Shown here one piece after another: positions 54,775-63,371 of a stretch of 64,000 bases of DNA (its first letter is position 1; every line of letters begins with the position of its first letter). The notes under the pieces were generated by a model. That model did no database searches, had not been told where the DNA came from, and was given only the letters and a program-made list of their open reading frames with translations. This DNA comes from Acidobacteriota bacterium. GTDB taxonomy: Bacteria; Acidobacteriota; Vicinamibacteria; Vicinamibacterales; UBA823. Location: assembly GCA_002730735.1 (NCBI GenBank), contig PCAU01000011.1:17107-81106 (forward strand), in the 5' to 3' direction. Made by a program: the position numbers and the translations under genes.

Positions 54775-57597
54775 TTAGGGAGAAGGGATCTTTGCGGCGC
54801 TCAACATTTCGACGCAACGATCACACAATCCTTGCTTGTCCGGTTGGTTAGATAGTGACGGCACGTAACGCCAGCAACGCTCGCATTTGAGTCCAGAAGC
54901 ACGGCCGACTTCAATCCCAATCGTCTCACCCGTCACCGAGCTCTCGTCCGTGGACGTCATTTGCACGGACTCGACCTGTGCTTGCGCGATTAACAGGGTT
55001 GGAAGCTCGTCTCGGTATCGTTCAAGCAGGGCGAGTGTATCACCGCTTGCTCGAAGTTGAACACATGCTTCAAGAGAGGTGCCGACCGTCTTGTTCTTAC
55101 GCAGGATCTCTATCTTGGCATTTACCGCCTCGCGAATTCTAACTAAACGTTCCCACCGTTCGACCAACTCAGAATCAATGAGTTCGTCGAGCCCAGACGG
55201 AAAATCAGCAAGATGTACGGAAACCTCTCTGGAACCCGGTAGCACTCTCCAGAGTTCGTCTGCCGTCACGGGTAATATCGGAGCGATGAGCTGCGTCAAA
55301 CCATCGGCAATCCGAAAGATCGCAGTCTGCGTAGACCGGCGTGCTGGATGTGCCGGTGCGAATGTATACAGCCGGTCCTTTACGATATCGATGTAGAGGG
55401 CACTCAACTCAACGGTGACAAATCTATTAAGTGTTTGAAAAATTTGCTGAAAATCGTACCTATCGTAAGCAGTGATGACTCGCGTTGCATTGTCGGCGTA
55501 GCGCGCGAGCACGAATCTGTCAAGCTCCTCTAATTGGTCGGGTGGCACAGCATCCTCAATCGGCTCAAAATCATGAAGGTTGGCGACCAGAATGCGTAAT
55601 GTGTTACGAATTTTTCGGTAAGCCTCGATGACTCGTGCCAAGATCTCTTTACCGATTCTAACGTCTTCTCGGTAGTCGACCATCGCGACCCACAGCCGTA
55701 GGATCTCCGCACCGCTTTCTTCGATGACGGTCTGTGGAGCGATGTCGTTGCCTAGAGACTTCGACATCTTTCGGCCTGATTCATCGACGACGAATCCGTG
55801 TGTGATGACCTGACGGTAGGGCGCTTTTCCTCGTGTGCCTTGTCCAACTAGAAGGGAACTGTGGAACCATCCACGATATTGGTCGCTTCCTTCGAGGTAG
55901 ATCTCGGCTGGCCACCCGAGCTGGCGGTCCTCCAGGACCGCCTCGTGGCTGGAGCCAGAATCGAACCAAACATCCAAGATGTCCTGTTCGCGTTTGAATT
56001 CATTACCACCACAGGTGTCACACTTATGTTTCGGTGGAACGAATTCCGATAGGTCTCGTTCATACCAGGCGTCTGCTCCAAAGGCTTCAAACACTTTGGC
56101 CGCGTGCTCGGTCAGGGCTGTCGTTAGCGCAGCGTCACCACACTTCGTGCAGTACAACGCAGGAATTGGTACACCCCACGACCTCTGGCGGGAAATACAC
56201 CAGTCGGGACGATATTCCAGCATGTTGTGAATGCGTTCTTGACCCCACGGGGGGAACCACTGAACCTCTTGAATAGCATTCAATGCACCTTGCCGTAGTC
56301 CCGCTGCTTCCATTGCAATAAACCATTGCCAGGTTGCGAGGAAAATGACGGGGTGCCGACAGCGCCAGCAGTGGGGATAGGAATGTTCCAATTGAGCTCT
56401 ATGCCATAGTCGTCCAGCATCGGCTAAAGCCTCTTCGATTTTCGGATTCGCGTCGAAGACACGCATGCCAGAGAAGGTTTTAACCGTGCTGTCGAATTTT
56501 CCATCGGGGCCAACCGGGGCGTATGTCTCTAGACCGTACTTCACACCTGTGTTGAAGTCGTCAGCACCGTGACCAGGCGCCGTGTGTACGACCCCGGTAC
56601 CCTGCTCAAGCGTTACGTAATTGCCTAGAACGCCGACCGATACTCGATCGTAGAGTGGATGCTTGAAGCGTAAGCCCTCGAGCTCGGCACCCTTAACGAC
56701 AGCGAGGCGTTCGCCTAGGTGGCGTCCTATTTCAGTTTCGATACGTTCCGCGATTGCATCAGCGACGACGACAATAGTGGGAGAGTCACCGCTATCCGGA
56801 GAATAGAACCCATAGTCGAGATCAGGATGAAATGCGATCGCCAGGTTGGACGGGATGGTCCATGGTGTTGTGGTCCAGATGAGAGCGGAAACGGGCCGCT
56901 CCCCAAGGGCTTTTTGCTTGGCGGCAAGTTCCTCAATGGACTCCTTTGCCATCTTGAACTCTACGTAGATCGAAGGTGAGTTATGAGGTGCGTAATCGAC
57001 CTCCGCTTCTGCCAGCGCTGTTTGGCAATGAATGCACCAATGCACTGGTTTCTTACCTCGATACACCATACCTTGCTCGACGAATTTACCCAGTGCCCGG
57101 ACGATTGCGGCTTGGTAGCGAAAAGCCATGGTCAGGTAGGGTTCCGACCAAGTTCCGAGTACACCCAGGCGCTTGAAGTCTTCACGCTGCACGCCAACGT
57201 AGGTTTCAGCGTAAGTCCTGTATGCTCGGCGGAGATCGGCTTTACTTAGATCGCGTTTTCTTGAGCCAAGCTCACGGTCTACCTTGAGTTCAATTGGGAG
57301 TCCGTGACAATCCCAGCCGGGCACGTATGGGCTGTCGAACCCAGACATTGTTTTGGCCCGTACGACAAAATCCTTAAGGATCTTGTTGAGTGCTGTGCCG
57401 ATGTGAATGCGCCCGTTAGCGTAAGGTGGACCGTCGTGCAGAACGCATTTAGGTGCTCCAGCACGGTGAGCACGAATTTGCTCGTAGAGTCCGGTCTCTT
57501 CCCAGCGCGCAATCGCTTCGGGCTCAGCCTTCTGCAGGCTTGCCTTCATAGGGAACTCGGTGCGTGGGAGGTTGAGGGTTGATTTCCAGTCGGCCAT
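54775..57597 (-). CDS. ileS: Isoleucyl-tRNA synthetase
   Basis: It charges tRNA-Ile. The 940-residue protein has the HIGH motif as GRIHIGTALNK (about 63-73), the editing (CP1) domain region with WTTTPWTIPSNLA, the KMSKS motif as GRKMSKSLGND (about 606), and a C-terminal zinc site (CERCWRY and CDRC) as in the E. coli-type enzyme. Downstream follow lspA, lgt and rluD on the same strand, a common order. The CAT-anticodon tRNA at 2.4 kb, if Ile2, is a substrate. Confidence 0.97.
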   Translation of the reverse strand: MADWKSTLNLPRTEFPMKASLQKAEPEAIARWEETGLYEQIRAHRAGAPKCVLHDGPPYANGRIHIGTALNKILKDFVVRAKTMSGFDSPYVPGWDCHGLPIELKVDRELGSRKRDLSKADLRRAYRTYAETYVGVQREDFKRLGVLGTWSEPYLTMAFRYQAAIVRALGKFVEQGMVYRGKKPVHWCIHCQTALAEAEVDYAPHNSPSIYVEFKMAKESIEELAAKQKALGERPVSALIWTTTPWTIPSNLAIAFHPDLDYGFYSPDSGDSPTIVVVADAIAERIETEIGRHLGERLAVVKGAELEGLRFKHPLYDRVSVGVLGNYVTLEQGTGVVHTAPGHGADDFNTGVKYGLETYAPVGPDGKFDSTVKTFSGMRVFDANPKIEEALADAGRLWHRAQLEHSYPHCWRCRHPVIFLATWQWFIAMEAAGLRQGALNAIQEVQWFPPWGQERIHNMLEYRPDWCISRQRSWGVPIPALYCTKCGDAALTTALTEHAAKVFEAFGADAWYERDLSEFVPPKHKCDTCGGNEFKREQDILDVWFDSGSSHEAVLEDRQLGWPAEIYLEGSDQYRGWFHSSLLVGQGTRGKAPYRQVITHGFVVDESGRKMSKSLGNDIAPQTVIEESGAEILRLWVAMVDYREDVRIGKEILARVIEAYRKIRNTLRILVANLHDFEPIEDAVPPDQLEELDRFVLARYADNATRVITAYDRYDFQQIFQTLNRFVTVELSALYIDIVKDRLYTFAPAHPARRSTQTAIFRIADGLTQLIAPILPVTADELWRVLPGSREVSVHLADFPSGLDELIDSELVERWERLVRIREAVNAKIEILRKNKTVGTSLEACVQLRASGDTLALLERYRDELPTLLIAQAQVESVQMTSTDESSVTGETIGIEVGRASGLKCERCWRYVPSLSNQPDKQGLCDRCVEMLSAAKIPSP

Positions 57598-57866
57598 GAA
57601 ACGTTGTCAGTTGCTAGGTTCGTGCTAGGCTACCTCCGGAGCGCCTCGCTGCCCCCTAGTTTGCCTGATCATTGTAGTGCAATTTAGCGAGACAACACGG
57701 AGCCGAACCCAGACTCCTGGCGAATTAATATAACGCCGACGTGGTCGATCTTTGTGTTGAGGTGGCTGTTCCGTCCATTCGTGCGACAATGTTTGACAAC
57801 GGATGTAGCGTGCCTTGGCTTCGTCGACCCACACGATACGGATGTTGAAGGCGCCAACTTTCCACG

Positions 57867-58694
57867 ATGTTGAGTCAGCCCTTCCGATTTCGCGATCTCC
57901 ATACGCTGGATGAACTAAAGCGTGTGGTCGAACTTGAGACGATTGTCTGGGAGTACACAGATCTCCAGGATGTAGTTCCAGTACCGATTCTAGCGATCAA
58001 CGTGAAGCGTGGTGGGATCCTGATAGGCGCATTCGATGAGTCCGAGGCGATGGTGGGATTCGCTTACTCGCTACCGGGCTTGAAATCTGGTCACCTGATT
58101 CAATGGTCACACATGCTCGGAGTGTTAGAGGCGCACCGCAATACTGGCCTCGGCCGGTTGCTTAAGCTGGAGCAGCGGAAGCGAGCGCTCGAGATGGATA
58201 TTAAAGTGATCGAATGGACTTTCGACCCGATGCAGTCGATGAACGCGCACTTTAATCTAACGAAACTTGGTGCTGTGATAATCGAGTACGAAGAAAATAT
58301 TTATGGTGAGTCAAGTAGCTCGCTCCACCGAGGAACCCCGACAGACCGTTTTGTAGCAGGGTGGAATCTGGAATCATCCCGCGTTCTTACTCGAATCGCT
58401 GGGACTACAGATGACATACCCATTGCCAGCGAGCTGCCGTTGATTAACGAAACCAACGTTGAGGATGTTTGGCTTACTTTCAAATCTTGGGATTCGAAAC
58501 TTACACAACCTCGTCTTCGGGTTGAGATTCCGACTGGTTTTGGGGAAATGCAGCGCTCGTCACCCGACAGGGCTCGCGATTGGCGCACTGCCAGCCGCGA
58601 CATGTTCACCACTTATATGGCTCGTGGCTACCAGGTAGTTGAATTCGTCTTCGACCGTGCGGCTGGGCGCGGTTGGTACTTCCTAGAACGGTGA
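57867..58694 (+). CDS. GNAT-fold acyltransferase, COG3375-like
   Basis: Predicted N-acetyl/acyl-transferase of 275 residues. The acetyl-CoA binding region is LGVLEAHRNTGLGRLLKLEQRKRAL (in part, about 89-112; the R/Q-x-x-G-x-G/A type motif is RNTGLG). The following IEWTFDPMQSMNAHFNLTKLGA is characteristic of the COG3375 branch. COG3375 proteins include D-amino-acid N-succinyltransferases in some Firmicutes, but substrate is not decidable here. The gene is 269 nt from ileS (divergent) and ends 21 nt from the convergent HIT gene. Confidence 0.82.
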   Translation: MLSQPFRFRDLHTLDELKRVVELETIVWEYTDLQDVVPVPILAINVKRGGILIGAFDESEAMVGFAYSLPGLKSGHLIQWSHMLGVLEAHRNTGLGRLLKLEQRKRALEMDIKVIEWTFDPMQSMNAHFNLTKLGAVIIEYEENIYGESSSSLHRGTPTDRFVAGWNLESSRVLTRIAGTTDDIPIASELPLINETNVEDVWLTFKSWDSKLTQPRLRVEIPTGFGEMQRSSPDRARDWRTASRDMFTTYMARGYQVVEFVFDRAAGRGWYFLER

Positions 58695-58715
58695 TGGTTC
58701 GAAGGGACTCGATTG

Positions 58716-59060
58716 TTATCCGGGCGGCCAGGTGAGAGCGCGTCCGCCAAGCAGGTGCAGGTGGATGTGAAAGACGGTTTGCCCCGCCCCACGGTTGCAA
58801 TTAAAGACGGTACGATACCCACTGTCCGCGATACCTCGTTCCTTGGCGATAGCAGCGGAACGCCAGATCATTTCACCAACGAGTTCCTTGTCGCTAGGAG
58901 TGAGGTCATTAAGAGTTTCCACATGCTGGCGTGGCACGATTAGTACGTGTGTCGGCGCTCGCGGGCTGATGTCCTCAAATGCCACAAGTGTCTCATCTTC
59001 GTACACAATTGTGGCCGACACCTCGCCTTTGACAATTCGGCAAAACAGACAGTCACTCAT
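58716..59060 (-). CDS. HIT-family (HinT-like) nucleotide hydrolase
   Basis: Purine-nucleoside phosphoramidase-type protein of 114 residues. The His-triad is FHIHLHLLGGR (His at about 97, 99 and 101), with the N-terminal zinc-like CLFC pair (4-7). YRTVFNCNRGAGQTVFHIH precedes the active site. Its start overlaps the prmC stop by 4 nt, so it is the last gene of the moaE-moaD-prfA-prmC series. Confidence 0.94.
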   Translation of the reverse strand: MSDCLFCRIVKGEVSATIVYEDETLVAFEDISPRAPTHVLIVPRQHVETLNDLTPSDKELVGEMIWRSAAIAKERGIADSGYRTVFNCNRGAGQTVFHIHLHLLGGRALTWPPG

Positions 59061-59917
59061 CGGTTATTCCGATACGTTGCCACGCCAACGCGGGGCAACC
59101 CTTGAATGTCGTGGACGACTTGTATATCGGTTAGATGAGTAGCGTTGGCAATCTGCCTAAACACCGCTTCTTGATCGCACCCGAACTCAACTATAAGTGA
59201 ACCGTTATTGACGAGTTTGAGGCTAGCTTTCTCGATAAGCGCACGCAGTGTCTCAGTACCGCCGGCTCCGCCGTTCAGCGCAAGGTGCGGTTCGTGGTCT
59301 CGCACCTCCGGTGCTAGGTGCTGCATTGCCTGGGCCGTTACGTAGGGCGGATTTGACACGATTAGGTCAAGGGGTCCGGAAAGACCTGCTAACTGCGGGC
59401 CGTGCCGTAACTCGATCCGATCCGAGACGCCATGACGTTTGGCATTGGCCTGAGCAACGGCCAGTGCCGGTTGGGAGATGTCCGTTGCGACGATCGTCAT
59501 ATTAGGAAATTCAATGGCAAGTACGACGGCGATACAGCCCGACCCGGTACCCACGTCGACGAGCACACCGTTTATTGATCGATCAGGTCTAAGTTGTAGG
59601 ACGGTTTCGATAAGGAGCTCTGTTTCAGGTCTAGGAATTAAAGTGTCTGGTGTTACAGCGAATTCCAAGCCCCAGAACTCGCGCTTACCCGTTAGATAGG
59701 CCACTGGTTCTCGCCGCGCGCGCCGCGCAATCAGAGAAATGTACTCTTTGTCGAATGCCCGGGTGATTTTCTGGTGGCGTTCGGTGAAATAGGTCGCACG
59801 GTCCCACCCGAGAAGGTGGCGTGCAAGGACCTCCGCATCGAGGCCGGCTTCTTCCGGACGGATTCCCGACTCGATCAGTCTTGTGCAAGCGGCATTCACC
59901 AGAGAGAGGATACTCAC
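59057..59917 (-). CDS. prmC: Release-factor glutamine methyltransferase
   Basis: It methylates the Gln of the GGQ motif of RF1 and RF2 using S-adenosylmethionine. SAM-binding motif [15 protein letters not shown] (about 119-133) and the catalytic NPPYV (about 187) are intact. [13 protein letters not shown] is the typical family segment. Length 286. It overlaps prfA by 4 nt, so enzyme and substrate are cotranslated. Confidence 0.96.
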   Translation of the reverse strand: MSILSLVNAACTRLIESGIRPEEAGLDAEVLARHLLGWDRATYFTERHQKITRAFDKEYISLIARRARREPVAYLTGKREFWGLEFAVTPDTLIPRPETELLIETVLQLRPDRSINGVLVDVGTGSGCIAVVLAIEFPNMTIVATDISQPALAVAQANAKRHGVSDRIELRHGPQLAGLSGPLDLIVSNPPYVTAQAMQHLAPEVRDHEPHLALNGGAGGTETLRALIEKASLKLVNNGSLIVEFGCDQEAVFRQIANATHLTDIQVVHDIQGLPRVGVATYRNNR

Positions 59918-60996
59918 GGTTTGAGGGATACCTCTTGGACTTGTTTAAGCTCTTCGGATTGGAAATGGGTCACAACCTGCTCAATCAAATCTGATAAATC
60001 ACCGTTCAACACTTCAGTAAGCTGGTGCGTCGTGAAGTTAATACGGTGATCCGTGATTCGGTTTTGCGGGAAGTTGTATGTGCGGATTTTTTCTGAGCGT
60101 TCGCCAGTACCGACTTGACTGCGTCGGTCTTGGGCAATGGCATCCTGTTGTTTTTGAAGCTCGAGCTCGTAGAGTCGTGAACGAAGAACCTTCATTGCCT
60201 TCGCCTTGTTCTTGATCTGTGATTTTTCGTCCTGCTGCGATACCACAATTCCCGTCGGTAGGTGGGTCACACGCACGGCTGAATACGTGGTGTTAACACT
60301 TTGTCCTCCCGGGCCGCTTGAACAGAATGTGTCGATCCGAATTTCCTTCGGGTCGATTTGAATATCGACATCTTCGGCTTCAGGAAGTACGGCGACAGTC
60401 GCCGTTGATGTATGAATCCGGCCGCTTGCTTCAGTTGTTGGTACGCGCTGAACCCGGTGCACGCCACTTTCGTACTTTAGTCGGCTATACACTCGGCGTC
60501 CCTCAATAATCGCGATAACTTCTTTAATGCCGCCTATACCGGTCTCGTTAATCGAAAGCATGTCGATCCGCCATCCTTGGCGCTCGGCAAATCGACTGTA
60601 CATCCGGAAGAGATCGGCTCCAAAAATACCGGCCTCGTTTCCACCTGTGCCTGCCCGAATTTCCAGAATCACGTTTTTTTCATCGTTAGGGTCCTTGGGA
60701 ACGAGGAGCAATTTAATGTCGGCGAGTAAGGTGTCCTCACGTTCGCGCAGGACGTGAAGCTCCTGCTCTGCGAGGTCGTGCATCTCGCCGTCAGTCGAAT
60801 TTAGGAGTTCTCGAGCCTGTTCGATTTCGGCCAAGATACCTTTGTAGTCGCGAAACTTTTCGACTAACGGCTGAATGTCAGCGAGTGCTTTGGCATGTTT
60901 ACGATACTGCGCGGAATCAGATTCAGCACTCAAATTGCTGATGCTCTGCATCAGTTCGTCGTACCGTGTTTCAATCGCAGTCAGTTTTTCGAACAT
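59914..60996 (-). CDS. prfA: Peptide chain release factor 1
   Basis: RF1 reads UAA and UAG and releases the peptide. The GGQ motif is [12 protein letters not shown] (about 232). The codon-recognition tripeptide reads PTT in [16 protein letters not shown], where I know PAT or PVT in other RF1 proteins; it is not SPF, so it is RF1, not RF2. Length 360 is normal. It lies 14 nt after moaD and overlaps prmC. Confidence 0.96.
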   Translation of the reverse strand: MFEKLTAIETRYDELMQSISNLSAESDSAQYRKHAKALADIQPLVEKFRDYKGILAEIEQARELLNSTDGEMHDLAEQELHVLREREDTLLADIKLLLVPKDPNDEKNVILEIRAGTGGNEAGIFGADLFRMYSRFAERQGWRIDMLSINETGIGGIKEVIAIIEGRRVYSRLKYESGVHRVQRVPTTEASGRIHTSTATVAVLPEAEDVDIQIDPKEIRIDTFCSSGPGGQSVNTTYSAVRVTHLPTGIVVSQQDEKSQIKNKAKAMKVLRSRLYELELQKQQDAIAQDRRSQVGTGERSEKIRTYNFPQNRITDHRINFTTHQLTEVLNGDLSDLIEQVVTHFQSEELKQVQEVSLKP

Positions 60997-61010
60997 AGCC
61001 GGACCCAGTG

Positions 61011-61268
61011 TCAGCCGGGAAATTCTCCACCCGAGACAGGAGGAAGGAAGGCCACCTCATCGCCATCATCGAGTACCGTTTCCATTTTTGCGTATTCAGC
61101 ATTCACCGCCGTTGATATCGACCCTGTGTAGGTACTGATGTCAGGAAACTCCTCCACTAGATCGTCCCATATCCTTTGTGCAGTTGTGCCAGTTGGTACG
61201 TCGCGGTTCAGCTCAGCCACGCCGACAATGTCGCGAAGGCGGGCGAACACGCGAATGTTCACACGCAT
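61011..61268 (-). CDS. moaD: Molybdopterin synthase small subunit, with C-terminal extension after GG
   Basis: A ubiquitin-fold sulfur carrier for molybdopterin synthesis. The 85-residue protein has the usual MoaD pattern ([16 protein letters not shown] N-terminus; [10 protein letters not shown] near the end). Active MoaD ends in the GG dipeptide; here four more residues (EFPG) follow GG before the stop, so processing to expose GG would be needed unless the carrier works differently. It overlaps the moaE stop by 10 nt. Confidence 0.88.
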   Translation of the reverse strand: MRVNIRVFARLRDIVGVAELNRDVPTGTTAQRIWDDLVEEFPDISTYTGSISTAVNAEYAKMETVLDDGDEVAFLPPVSGGEFPG

Positions 61269-61759
61269 GCCCGTCGGAACGCTTCCTCGCGTGCTGCTGC
61301 GTCATCAGGATCGGTTGTGGCACCCTCGATCCACACGTCACCGTCTTTGAAGAACTCTCGTTTCCAAATCGGTGCGATCTGTTTCACTCGTTCGATCGCG
61401 TATCGACTGGCCGCGAATGCATCGGCGCGATGTGGCGCCGCCACGACGATCGCCACGCTAACTTCGCCGATGGTTAGGACTCCGATACGATGGTGTAGAG
61501 CAAGTTGAGCGGTTGGCCATCGTTCGACAATTTCGTTGTCGATTCGTTTGAAAGCGCGCAGCGCTAATGGTTCGTAGGCCTCGTATTTCAACTTGACGAC
61601 GCGGCGTCCAAGATTGGACTCACGCACTAGTCCGAGAAATGAGGCCACTGCACCAGTACCCTCCGAACCGTCGCTTATTGGAGCATCATGGACGCACCTG
61701 ATCAGGGCATCGAGATTTAATCGCTCCGTTGTCACCGCGAGTCGAGCAAGACCCATCAT
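61259..61759 (-). CDS. moaE: Molybdopterin synthase catalytic subunit
   Basis: With MoaD it inserts two sulfurs into precursor Z/cPMP. I set the start at ATG 61759 (MMGLARLAV); a frame open to 61813 adds 18 Arg-rich residues. Conserved parts are ASFLGLVR, VKLKYEAYEPLALRAF, LHHRIGVLTIGEVSVAIV and the C-terminal APIWKREFFKDGDVWI with the active-site lysines. A TATACT lies only 4 nt before the ATG, so the mRNA could be nearly leaderless. moaD follows with a 10-nt overlap. Confidence 0.93.
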   Translation of the reverse strand: MMGLARLAVTTERLNLDALIRCVHDAPISDGSEGTGAVASFLGLVRESNLGRRVVKLKYEAYEPLALRAFKRIDNEIVERWPTAQLALHHRIGVLTIGEVSVAIVVAAPHRADAFAASRYAIERVKQIAPIWKREFFKDGDVWIEGATTDPDDAAAREEAFRRACV

Positions 61760-61845
61760 GGGAAGTATAGCAGTCGGGAAACCAAGGCCTCTTGTCCTTG
61801 ATTTCGAACGCATCTCCTAGCGGTAAACTCACCCGAGTCTCACTG

Positions 61846-62628
61846 CTAGCACTTCCAAAAGTGGCCGAGAGGTCCGTGTCCGCTTCCAAATGGTAGCCCG
61901 TGGCGAATCGCCTGCGCGACGTAGTGTTTGGCGCCCGAGATGGCGTCCGGCGTCGGGAGTCCCAGTGCCAAGTTAGCTGCCACGGCTGCGGCAAATGTAC
62001 ACCCAGTGCCGTGTGTTTGACGGGAGGGGAGGCGTGGGCCACTCAACTCTAGGTACTCGTGACCGTCGTAGACAAGGTCGACCGCATCTGCTGTTGGGAT
62101 GTGTCCGCCCTTGATCACGACCGTTCCCGGTCCAAGATCGTAGATACGCCGGGCAGCTTCTCTGGCCGATCCAAGCGAGTCGATCTCAATCTTGGCCAGC
62201 ACTTCCGCTTCCATAGCGTTTGGGGTTACAACAGAAGCGTGAGGTAAGAGCATTCGGCGAACAGCGTCAATAGCTTCTTCGGCCAACAAGCGTGCACCGC
62301 TTTTAGCAACCATCACGGGGTCCACAACGATGTGGGGTGTAGGCAGCGATGGTAATAGTGTCGCAACCCTTTCCACGATTTCTGGTGTTGCCAACATGCC
62401 AGTCTTTACAGCATCCACGCCAATGTCATCAGCAACGACATTAACCTGCGCGACAATCAATTCTACTGAAAGATTCTCAACCGCTTCGACGCCGAGAGTA
62501 TTCTGAGCGGTAACGGCTGTAATAGCGCACGTCCCGTATACGCCGTGTGCAGCAAAGGTCTTCAGATCGGCTTGGATACCCGCACCGCCACCCGAGTCGC
62601 TTCCCGCAATTGTCAGTGCTGTCTTCAT
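61846..62628 (-). CDS. thiD: Hydroxymethylpyrimidine/phosphomethylpyrimidine kinase
   Basis: It phosphorylates HMP and HMP-P in thiamine synthesis. The ribokinase-like fold shows [20 protein letters not shown] (about 8-27), PNAMEAEVL, and the C-terminal [16 protein letters not shown] with the anion-hole/catalytic Gly-Thr-Gly-Cys region ([14 protein letters not shown]). Length 260 is normal. No TPP riboswitch is recognisable in the 16-nt space before it. It is divergent from bioY. Confidence 0.95.
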   Translation of the reverse strand: MKTALTIAGSDSGGGAGIQADLKTFAAHGVYGTCAITAVTAQNTLGVEAVENLSVELIVAQVNVVADDIGVDAVKTGMLATPEIVERVATLLPSLPTPHIVVDPVMVAKSGARLLAEEAIDAVRRMLLPHASVVTPNAMEAEVLAKIEIDSLGSAREAARRIYDLGPGTVVIKGGHIPTADAVDLVYDGHEYLELSGPRLPSRQTHGTGCTFAAAVAANLALGLPTPDAISGAKHYVAQAIRHGLPFGSGHGPLGHFWKC

Positions 62629-62644
62629 CGGCTAAGATGTCGCT

Positions 62645-63277
62645 ATGTCAAGGATAGAGGGTTTGCGCACTCTTGGAGTCCCTTCGGCGTCTCTGCCTCT
62701 AGTATTGCACTGGACCCGTTCCAGCGAGTACGGCCAGCTGGTTAGGACGTTGGCGGTGCTATTTTTCGCTGCACTGATTGCATCGGCGGCCCAGATAAGC
62801 ATCCCATTGCCATTGACGCCAGTCCCTCTGACGCTTCAACCAACAATTGTACTGCTAAGCGCCGCTGTATTGGGTGCCCGTTTGGGTGCGACCTGTCTCG
62901 TGCTTTATCTCGCAGCCGGTGTTGTCGGTTTCCAGGTATTTACTTGGTCGCCTTGGCTACCGCTAGGTGTTGGTCGCCTCCTTGGACCGACCGGTGGGTA
63001 CTTACTGGCCTATCCGATCGCGGCCTATCTAGTCGGCTGGCTCGTTCAGCGCGGAATGGATCGACGATACATTACCTCTGTTGGAGCGATGCTGGCCGGG
63101 CTCGCTGTAATCTATCTTGGCGGTTTTGCTTGGCTGCTGGTGTTTACCTCACCGGAATGGAGCACGCAGGCGGCGGCCAAACTCGGTGTCTATCCCTTCC
63201 TACTGGCTGACGCGGTTAAACTTTGTCTTGCCGCGGCCCTACTTCCTAGTTTTAGGCGATTCACGACTGGCCGTTAG
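62645..63277 (+). CDS. bioY: BioY biotin-uptake S component
   Basis: The substrate-binding membrane component of a biotin ECF transporter. Six hydrophobic segments are apparent. The core is typical: QISIPLPLTPVPLTLQPTIVLL (in part, about 57-78), LGARLGATCLVLYLAAGVVG and GPTGGYLLAYPIAAYL. The first 30 or so residues are not typical, so the start may lie downstream (for example the TTG near 62704). No bioM/N or ecfT/A gene is near, so it either works alone, as some BioY proteins do, or uses a shared ECF module. Only 16 nt separate its start from thiD. Confidence 0.9.
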   Translation: MSRIEGLRTLGVPSASLPLVLHWTRSSEYGQLVRTLAVLFFAALIASAAQISIPLPLTPVPLTLQPTIVLLSAAVLGARLGATCLVLYLAAGVVGFQVFTWSPWLPLGVGRLLGPTGGYLLAYPIAAYLVGWLVQRGMDRRYITSVGAMLAGLAVIYLGGFAWLLVFTSPEWSTQAAAKLGVYPFLLADAVKLCLAAALLPSFRRFTTGR

Positions 63278-63371
63278 CACCATTTTTTGCGGTTTCGATT
63301 TCTGGTCTTTGGTTCCTAGAATAGTAACCAAAGACGGAACTTGCCGTCAGTATGGCCTATTATAGTTAGGT

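Noticed and set aside
61820..62644. TPP riboswitch ahead of thiD
   Set aside because: Only 16 nt separate thiD and bioY, and no thi-box-like sequence is visible near the thiD start.
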